A stretch of DNA of 15,106 nt from Bacteroidales bacterium UBA1176 (GTDB lineage Bacteria > Bacteroidota > Bacteroidia > Bacteroidales > WCHB1-69), in the NCBI GenBank assembly GCA_002311645.1, contig DBYW01000008.1, positions 4,688 through 19,793 of the forward strand, written 5' to 3'. The notes beneath the pieces were generated by a model. That model was not told the DNA's origin. It worked only from the letters and a program-made list of their open reading frames with translations, and searched no databases. Every line of letters begins with the position of its first letter. Position 1 is the stretch's first letter. Below, piece after piece: positions 1-4,680 of this stretch. The position numbers and the translations under genes were made by a program.

Positions 1-465
1 ACCGCCAACGGGCAGCGCAGCAGCGTCTGCAGTGTGGGCGTCGTGGTGGTGCGCGGCGGCGTCATCACAGACACGTTCTACTCGCTCATCCATCCCGAAC
101 CCGACTACTACGCCTGGTTCTGTCAGGAGGTACACGGCCTCTCGCACGAGGACACTGACAACGCGCCCATATTCCCCGTGGTGTGGCGACAGATAGAGCC
201 GCTGATCGAAGGTCTGCCGTTGGTGGCGCACAACAGTCCCTTCGACGAGGGCTGCCTCAAGGCCGTGTTCCGCGTCTATCAGATGGACTATCCCGATTAT
301 CAATTCTATTGCACCTGTCGGGCTTCGCGTCGCCATTTCGGGCGGCTACTGCCCAACCACCAGCTGCACACCGTGGCCGAGGCCTGCGGCTGCCCGATGA
401 CGAACCATCACCACGCGTTGGCCGATGCGGAGGCCTGCGCGAAAATCGCAATGCGGCTGTTGTAG
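1..465 (+). CDS. DnaQ-like 3'-5' exonuclease (DEDDh family), 5' end cut by window edge
   Basis: The frame is open from the first base and ends with TAG at 463-465, giving 154 residues and no start codon in the window. The first in-frame ATG (position 34) lies inside the fold, because upstream residues such as ANGQRSSVCSVG match the strand that follows the first catalytic D-x-E motif in this family; that motif should lie just before base 1. Visible catalytic signatures are HNSPFDEGCL (Exo II, Asp at visible residue 82) and HHALADAEA (Exo III, His 138 and Asp 142), which together fit a DEDDh exonuclease. It would degrade single-stranded DNA or RNA 3' to 5'. No polymerase domain follows, so this is a stand-alone epsilon-like exonuclease, not necessarily the replicative proofreader. 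Whether a BRCT or other N-terminal domain exists cannot be seen. Confidence 0.85.
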   Translation, partial: TANGQRSSVCSVGVVVVRGGVITDTFYSLIHPEPDYYAWFCQEVHGLSHEDTDNAPIFPVVWRQIEPLIEGLPLVAHNSPFDEGCLKAVFRVYQMDYPDYQFYCTCRASRRHFGRLLPNHQLHTVAEACGCPMTNHHHALADAEACAKIAMRLL

Positions 466-608
466 AGGTTCAGCAGGGAAGAACCATCACACACCCGTCC
501 CTATCTTACTTTTACATCTTTGTCCTCTTTCAAGTGGCCTTTGTCAGTAAGTTGCCACATAATCTTTATTTTTTAATTAAAAGATAAATAATATTAAAAT
601 AAAAATAT

Positions 609-616
609 TATCTTTG
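609..616 (+). promoter_or_regulatory. Bacteroidota -7 promoter box for the RAYT gene
   Basis: TATCTTTG matches the Bacteroides -7 consensus TAnnTTTG exactly and lies 29 nt before the RAYT start codon, in a very AT-rich stretch (about 560-612). I see no clear -33 TTTG at the usual distance. The rest of the 466-645 gap holds no gene that I can support. Confidence 0.5.
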
Positions 617-645
617 CCGCATCATTCATTCAATAACAAAGCGAT

Positions 646-1443
646 ATGAAAAACATTGAGGAACAAATTGTTAATCACAGTAAAGTTGCAGCTCTTAATG
701 TGGAGACAACTGCGTCCTCGCAGTTGCAGAACTCTCATTTGCGAGACGCAGATGGCTCCATAAGTGAAAAGTTCATCACACCTTATTTCGACAAGTATGA
801 TTGCGAACATCTGCGTTGGGCGACATTCCTGCCGCATTGGCATCAAGATGACAAATATGTTTTTGTCACATTCCGATTGGCAGATTCTTTGCCTCAAGAA
901 AAACTGAGAGCGTTACAAGAAGAAAAAGAAATATGGTTGAAAAAACACCCCAAGCCGTGGACCTTCGAGGATGATAATGAGTATTGTGACAAGTTTGTGT
1001 CAAAAATAGACAATTGGCTGGATTCAAATTATGGAAAATGTCTGCTGAACTATCCCCAAAATAGAAAAATTGTAGAAGATGCGCTGTTGTTTTTTGACGG
1101 AGAACGCTATAACTTAAAATCATTTGTGGTAATGCCCAATCACGTTCATCTTCTTATGCAGATGAAAAAGGGGTTCAACATAGAGAGCGTTATGCGTTCG
1201 TTGAAAAGTTTCACAGCCAAGAAAATAAATAAAGTTATGAACCGAACAGGCCGATTTTGGCAATCGGAATATTTTGACAGAATCATCAGGTCAGAGGATC
1301 ATTACAAGTATGTGTTGAAATACATCATTGCTAATGACAGAAACTTGGCAAAGATAAAGGATGATAGTATTCCCTATTGTGTGGAGCCGACAACGTCCTC
1401 GCAGTTGCAGAACTCTCATTTGCGAGACGCGGATAACACCTAA
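646..1443 (+). CDS. IS200-like / REP-associated tyrosine transposase (RAYT)
   Basis: This is a 265-aa single-strand DNA transposase of the Y1 HUH family. The HUH signature is MPNHVHLL, with His 166 and His 168. The candidate nucleophile tyrosine lies in the C-terminal helix DHYKYVLKYII (Tyr 220, 222 or 226). The conserved domain begins near residue 65 (LPHWHQDDKYVFVTFRLADS) and ends near residue 235. The first ~60 and last ~20 residues are extensions that each contain a near-identical peptide, SSQLQNSHLRDAD, encoded by a hairpin-forming DNA repeat. RAYTs are domesticated relatives of IS200 transposases that are thought to act on short palindromes in the genome; here the candidate target palindromes are partly inside the gene. 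The first ATG after a good -7 box is used as the start; a later start would remove the first repeat. The gene is more AT-rich than the exonuclease and ATPase genes on either side, which fits a mobile origin. Confidence 0.85.
   Translation: MKNIEEQIVNHSKVAALNVETTASSQLQNSHLRDADGSISEKFITPYFDKYDCEHLRWATFLPHWHQDDKYVFVTFRLADSLPQEKLRALQEEKEIWLKKHPKPWTFEDDNEYCDKFVSKIDNWLDSNYGKCLLNYPQNRKIVEDALLFFDGERYNLKSFVVMPNHVHLLMQMKKGFNIESVMRSLKSFTAKKINKVMNRTGRFWQSEYFDRIIRSEDHYKYVLKYIIANDRNLAKIKDDSIPYCVEPTTSSQLQNSHLRDADNT
701..760 (+). repeat. Hairpin repeat, copy 1, inside the RAYT coding sequence
   Basis: It holds two hairpins in series. The first has arms CAACTGCG (707-714) and CGCAGTTG (719-726) around the loop TCCT. 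The second has arms CATTTGCG (736-743) and CGCAGATG (747-754) around AGA, with one T-G pair. Bases 714-749 are identical to 1395-1430. This REP-like organisation is what RAYT enzymes are known to recognise. It encodes residues 19-38 of the protein. Confidence 0.85.
1382..1440 (+). repeat. Hairpin repeat, copy 2, at the 3' end of the RAYT coding sequence
   Basis: A 36-bp core (1395-1430) is identical to 714-749, in the same orientation and the same reading frame. Relative to copy 1, three bases (TGC) are missing before the core, which weakens the first hairpin but keeps the frame (TTASSQ becomes TTSSQ). The hairpin GCG-AGA-CGC remains. The stop codon follows directly at 1441-1443. Confidence 0.85.
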
Positions 1444-1448
1444 ATGAT

Positions 1449-1475
1449 CATCTGCGAGACGCAGATGGCTCCATT
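1449..1475 (+). repeat. Hairpin repeat, copy 3 (second half only), after the RAYT stop
   Basis: Arms CATCTGCG (1449-1456) and CGCAGATG (1460-1467) form a perfect 8-bp stem around AGA. The following GGCTCCAT also matches copy 1 (754-761). Only the second hairpin of the unit is present. It could serve as a transposase recognition site or as a weak transcription end. Confidence 0.75.
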
Positions 1476-1578
1476 ATTGCTGCCGCTACTTTTTCCACAA
1501 AAAAAATCATCTTTTCAAAATTGCAGGATGTTATTTTGAATTTTGTTCAGTATATTATAAGAGTAAACCATTATCGTT

Positions 1579-3333
1579 ATGAAAAAAGAAGATATATTGC
1601 AGACTTTAAGTTACCTCGCACTGAAGATGGAAAATTCCGGTACCCGGATTCTGGAAGCCATCGCGCCCCAAACCTTGGTACATATGCCCAAAAAATTTAC
1701 GCGCGAGAGCCACAGGTTCGGTTTTGAGGATGAACCTGATATTACTCCGCAGGAGGTGGAAGAGGTTGTGGGGAGAATCAAATATTTTGGGAAATACCTG
1801 AGTCTCAATCCTGTGCAGGCTTCCCTGATGGTGGTGGCTTTCAGCCGTAAGTTCCAGAATTCCACCATCGAATGGGATGATGTCCGGCAGTTTTTTGAAG
1901 TGAAAGGAATGGTAATTCTCCCCTTGAAAAAGGACTTCGACCAGCTGGTGAATAATCATTATTTGCGGCGTGCAGGAATGCGTTTCGGCGGCTTTGAAAT
2001 CGCCCCTTGTGTGATGGAAGCCGTGATGAGCGGGAAGGCGTTCACTCCCCAGGACCTGAAAGACCTCCACTATGACCGCTACAAGTTCGTGCACGAGATT
2101 TCCGATCTTATAGACCAGCGCAGCAGTGACAGCTTCCCCACACCGATGCTCTTTGAGAAGGCTGCCGACCTGGAGCAGTGCAATGCGGATATGACTTTTG
2201 TGCAGCAGGTCCTGAAACTCCGCATCGACATTGAAGAGAGGGTGTTGCTGTATGAGATTTGTGACGATTTCCTCGCGGGCGGGGAAACCGGCATCAGCTG
2301 CACCCTGAAGGATATGTATGAGTCGCCCAGCACGCGCTTCCGCATCGCCCGACGGATGATGGATGAGCGTCACGCCCTGCAAACCCTTGATTTGGTGAAC
2401 CTTCTTCCCGAGAGAATGTTCTCTGAAACAGGGATCGAACTGACGGAGAAGGGGAAGGAACTCTTCCTGGAAGAGGATTTCGCCCTTTTTGCCAGCACCA
2501 AAAAGAAAAACCAGAAACTGTTGTATCCGGATCAGATTCCGGAGAAACAGATGTTCTATGACGAAGAGTTGGAACGCCAGTTGCGCCTCTTCAGCCGGAA
2601 TCTGGAGGAGGGGAAATTCGCCGACTTGCAGAAACGCCTTGAGGAAAAGTCTATGCCCAAGGGTATAGTGGCGTTGTTCCACGGACAGCCGGGCACGGGC
2701 AAGACCGAGACCGCAATGCAAATCGCCAGGGCCACGGGCAAGGCGGTGTGCCACGTGGATATCAGCGCCGCCAAGACCTGCTGGTATGGCGAAAGCCAGA
2801 AGTTGGTGAAGCGTATCTTCACCGATTACAAGCAGTTGTGCGAAAAGGAGAAACTCAAGCCGATTTTGCTCTTCAACGAGGCGGACGCATTGCTCAGCAA
2901 CCGCCAGAGTGTCGGCAGTGTCCCGGGCTCCAGCAGCGTGGCGCAAACCGAGAACGCCATCCAGAACATCATCCTGGAGGAAATGGAAAAACTGGACGGC
3001 ATTATGATTGCCACCACCAACCTCATCGACAACTTGGACCCGGCCTTCGAGCGCAGATTCCTGTTCAAAATCCGTTTCAACAATCCTACGGTGGAGGCCA
3101 AGCAGTCTATTTGGAAGAACAAGCTGGAGTGGCTTTCCGATGAGGAAAGCCGTGTGTTGGCGGAGCGTTACAACTTCTCCGGCGGTGAAATCGACAACGT
3201 GGTGCGCAAGATCACGATGAGCGAGGTGCTTGACGGCGCCCGTCCCGATCTTGCCGGCATCGAGGAGTTGTGCCGTCACGAGAAGATTGGCGGCAAGGAG
3301 AGCGGCGGCATCGGGTTCAGGAGCTGCAGTTAG
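1579..3333 (+). CDS. AAA+ family ATPase
   Basis: This is a 584-aa cytosolic ATPase. Residues 1-340 are a mostly helical region with no motif I recognise, perhaps with winged-helix-like parts. The AAA core shows Walker A GQPGTGKT (369-376), Walker B ILLFNEAD with Asn 433 where many families have Asp and Glu 434 as the catalytic base, sensor 1 IATTN (477-481) and the arginine finger FERRF (Arg 492/493). The NEAD form of Walker B is, as I recall, common in this bacterial CDC48/SpoVK-like group, so it should not mean loss of activity. The sequence resembles general AAA proteins of COG0464; the substrate is unknown. Codon use is GC-richer than in the RAYT gene before it and the mcrBC genes after it, which suggests it belongs to the older chromosome. 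The start at 1579 gives the typical MKKEDIL opening. Confidence 0.85.
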   Translation: MKKEDILQTLSYLALKMENSGTRILEAIAPQTLVHMPKKFTRESHRFGFEDEPDITPQEVEEVVGRIKYFGKYLSLNPVQASLMVVAFSRKFQNSTIEWDDVRQFFEVKGMVILPLKKDFDQLVNNHYLRRAGMRFGGFEIAPCVMEAVMSGKAFTPQDLKDLHYDRYKFVHEISDLIDQRSSDSFPTPMLFEKAADLEQCNADMTFVQQVLKLRIDIEERVLLYEICDDFLAGGETGISCTLKDMYESPSTRFRIARRMMDERHALQTLDLVNLLPERMFSETGIELTEKGKELFLEEDFALFASTKKKNQKLLYPDQIPEKQMFYDEELERQLRLFSRNLEEGKFADLQKRLEEKSMPKGIVALFHGQPGTGKTETAMQIARATGKAVCHVDISAAKTCWYGESQKLVKRIFTDYKQLCEKEKLKPILLFNEADALLSNRQSVGSVPGSSSVAQTENAIQNIILEEMEKLDGIMIATTNLIDNLDPAFERRFLFKIRFNNPTVEAKQSIWKNKLEWLSDEESRVLAERYNFSGGEIDNVVRKITMSEVLDGARPDLAGIEELCRHEKIGGKESGGIGFRSCS

Positions 3334-3360
3334 CGGCTCTCCGCTTGCCTCCCTCGATTC

Positions 3361-3422
3361 TGTTTTCGACTTCCAAGATATTAGTCATAGTGCTTTATTT
3401 TGATGATTGAGAATATGTTTGA
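3361..3422. repeat. 62-bp direct repeat, left copy (3' end of ORF6N gene)
   Basis: It is identical to 3972-4033 except for one base (G3368 versus A3979). This copy contains the last 12 codons and the stop of the ORF6N gene plus about 24 bp beyond it. The distance between copies is 611 bp. Confidence 0.9.
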
Positions 3423-3999
3423 GTTCCGCAATCTCATCACGTAATTTTTTTATTTCCTCCTCGTTCTCCCGCTTTATTGAATGTTTGAACTTGAACATCG
3501 CAAGGTTAAGTTCGAAGGAGGTCTCGCTGCTCTGTACCGGCAGCACGTCGGTCATCAGGTCCTCCACCAATTGTCCGCCCCGATGGAGCAACGTTTTTTG
3601 TTCCGTGGAGTTTTCCTCCTGAAGGGGGATTTCTGTCATCACCTTTGACAGCTCCCTCAGCTTCGCGTAGGCCTCCACGATGGCAATGGTGGTCTCTTCT
3701 GCTCTTGGACTCTTCAATATTGTGGCCAGCATATAGAGCCCCCGCTCGGTAAAGGCTTTGGGGAATTGGTGTGAGAATTTGAGTTTCCGGAGGTGGTCAA
3801 AATTTTTGACCACCTCTGTTTTTTCATCGTCGCATAATTCAAAGATGTACCCGTTCGGGAATTTGCGCGGGTTGTTTCTGACCGCCTGGTTGATTTCCTT
3901 GGTTTGAACTCCGTACAATTCCGCCACATCTGAATCCAGAATCACCTGCAGCCCTCGCAGGGTGATCATTTTGTTTTCAACTTCCAAGATATTAGTCAT
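3385..3999 (-). CDS. ORF6N domain protein
   Basis: This is a 204-aa protein. Residues 11-95 carry the ORF6N domain: MITLRGLQVILDSDVAELYG, then NQAVRNNPRKFPNGYIFEL, then FTERGLYMLATIL. ORF6N, like KilA-N, is a DNA-binding domain first described in phage and DNA virus proteins and common in mobile parts of Bacteroidota genomes. The C-terminus (about 170-198) is a charged coiled coil (EENEEEIKKLRDEIAELKHIL), probably for oligomerisation. It is likely a regulator, but the target is unknown. The gene is convergent with the AAA ATPase gene, 51 bp away. Its 5' leader and start (3972-4033) are a near-perfect copy of its own 3' end (3361-3422), so the stop TGA overlaps a second ATG (ATGA). Confidence 0.88.
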   Translation of the reverse strand: MTNILEVENKMITLRGLQVILDSDVAELYGVQTKEINQAVRNNPRKFPNGYIFELCDDEKTEVVKNFDHLRKLKFSHQFPKAFTERGLYMLATILKSPRAEETTIAIVEAYAKLRELSKVMTEIPLQEENSTEQKTLLHRGGQLVEDLMTDVLPVQSSETSFELNLAMFKFKHSIKRENEEEIKKLRDEIAELKHILNHQNKAL

Positions 4000-4033
4000 A
4001 GTGCTTTATTTTGATGATTGAGAATATGTTTGA
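3972..4033. repeat. 62-bp direct repeat, right copy (start and leader of ORF6N gene)
   Basis: This is the partner of 3361-3422. Read on the minus strand it contains a full copy of the last 12 codons (LKHILNHQNKAL) and stop, fused to the real start codon and first ~9 codons of the ORF6N gene. It looks like the junction between two tandem copies of the gene. Confidence 0.9.
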
Positions 4034-4041
4034 ATGCTTGG

Positions 4042-4057
4042 CAAATATACAAAGATA
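4042..4057 (-). promoter_or_regulatory. Overlapping -7 boxes for the ORF6N gene
   Basis: On the minus strand the sequence reads TATCTTTG (4057-4050) followed at once by TATATTTG (4049-4042); both match TAnnTTTG. They lie 43-58 nt upstream of the start codon and outside the duplicated 62 bp, so only this copy of the gene head would be transcribed from here. No convincing -33 element was seen. Confidence 0.45.
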
Positions 4058-4247
4058 AAACGCTGGATTCAAGACTCTTAGAAGATTTTTTCAGTACTGG
4101 TAATCAAATACTTGCAAAAATGATTTAATAATTTAATATTTGATTGTTAATTATTGCAATTTGATTTTTCAGAATTTGTCGGTTTCGAGCGCAATACTAA
4201 CATCGATCTCGCCCCCCGCAACTATCACCTTATGGTAGAATTTCTAT

Positions 4248-4263
4248 AGTATACACCTATACT
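4248..4263. promoter_or_regulatory. Operator-like inverted repeat AGTATA-CACC-TATACT
   Basis: A perfect 6-bp dyad with a 4-base spacer. It overlaps the first of three copies of CTATAGTATA in this region (4244-4253, 4380-4389, 4651-4660). It lies upstream of a toxin-antitoxin remnant, where autoregulatory operators are usual; binding by any protein here is inference. Confidence 0.3.
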
Positions 4264-4350
4264 TCGAATTGTTTTATTCTTTATCCGAACAGTTCAGAGC
4301 AGGGAGAAAAGGGTTGAAAGGGATAATTAAATTTTGGTGAAAGTATCGGA

Positions 4351-4366
4351 TAATTTTGTAGTTTTG
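4351..4366 (+). promoter_or_regulatory. Two overlapping -7 boxes before the HigA-like remnant
   Basis: TAATTTTG (4351-4358) is followed directly by TAGTTTTG (4359-4366); both fit TAnnTTTG and sit 31-47 nt before the ATG at 4398. In the downstream repeat copy the second box reads CGGGTTTTG, so the TA is lost and that copy is a poorer promoter. Transcription from here would read through the remnant into mcrBC. Confidence 0.45.
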
Positions 4367-4397
4367 CAGAATGAAAGAACTATAGTATAAAAATCAA
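4361..4397 (+). repeat. Leader direct repeat, copy A (before the HigA-like remnant)
   Basis: It matches 4633-4667 with one 1-base indel and one substitution. It contains CTATAGTATA and ends exactly at the ATG of the small gene. Copy spacing is about 271-272 bp. Confidence 0.85.
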
Positions 4398-4646
4398 ATG
4401 ACACAGATAAATTCAGAGACCGAATACTATGCGGTATTGCGCAGGATAGAGGAACTACTGCCGAAGACGTGGGGCAAGGGTTCCACCGACATATCGGACG
4501 AGAGCATAGAGCTTGCCTTGCTTTCCGACCTTGTAGCGGACTACGAGGATAAGCACGTGCATCTGGAGGACATCGTTCCTGCAGGGTGGCGCCATTGCGG
4601 AAAAACAAGCCAGAAACTACGTCAGCTGTCGGGTTTTGCAGAATGA
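4398..4646 (+). pseudogene. N-terminal remnant of a HigA-type antitoxin (82 aa, no HTH)
   Basis: Residues 1-53, with ETEYYAVLRRIEELLP and then SIELALLSDLVADYEDKH, are the typical N-terminus of Bacteroidota HigA/COG5499-type antitoxins. In the family this is followed by YPIGKPSLVD and an XRE helix-turn-helix that binds the operon promoter. Here the sequence leaves the family after residue ~53 and ends at 82 with an unrelated tail (GKTSQKLRQLSGFAE), so the DNA-binding domain is missing. No HigB toxin is visible upstream. The last codons and the stop lie in the second copy of the leader repeat, so truncation may have come with the duplication. It could still be translated and act as a toxin-binding fragment, but I treat it as broken. 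It ends 34 bp before mcrB. Confidence 0.6.
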
Positions 4647-4667
4647 AAAACTATAGTATAATAATCA
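4633..4667 (+). repeat. Leader direct repeat, copy B (before mcrB)
   Basis: This is the partner of 4361-4397. It contains the last codons and stop (4644-4646) of the HigA-like remnant and the motif CTATAGTATA (4651-4660), and ends 13 bp before the mcrB start. mcrB and the remnant therefore share almost the same leader. Confidence 0.85.
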
Positions 4668-4680
4668 AGTACGACTATTA

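Larger units (their letters stand above)
4034..4397. other. 364-bp AT-rich intergenic region between ORF6N and the HigA-like remnant
   Basis: No intact gene is visible. The region holds the ORF6N promoter at its left end. A plus-strand open stretch of 32 codons without an ATG near its start runs from 4151 to a TAG at 4247-4249 and includes NTNIDLAPRNYHLM, which looks coding-like but is unassigned. An inverted repeat lies at 4248-4263, and candidate promoters for the next gene lie at 4351-4366. The rest is simple AT-rich sequence. Confidence 0.5.

Noticed and set aside
562..585. ATCTTT ... AAAGAT inverted repeat after the exonuclease gene, as a terminator
   Set aside because: It is purely AT-rich with no GC stem and lies nearly 100 nt after the stop; it may only reflect base composition.
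701..1475. The three short repeats as a CRISPR array
   Set aside because: Spacing is irregular (about 680 and 60 bp), the intervening DNA is coding, and no cas genes are present.
1606..3279. Long minus-strand open frame (557 codons) opposite the AAA ATPase gene
   Set aside because: The plus strand shows Walker A, Walker B, sensor 1 and arginine finger in the right order. The minus frame has no recognisable motif and is a by-product of codon bias.
3332..3345. Small hairpin AGCGG-CTCT-CCGCT at the stop of the AAA ATPase gene, as a terminator
   Set aside because: The stem is only 5 bp and no T-run follows directly; too weak to call.
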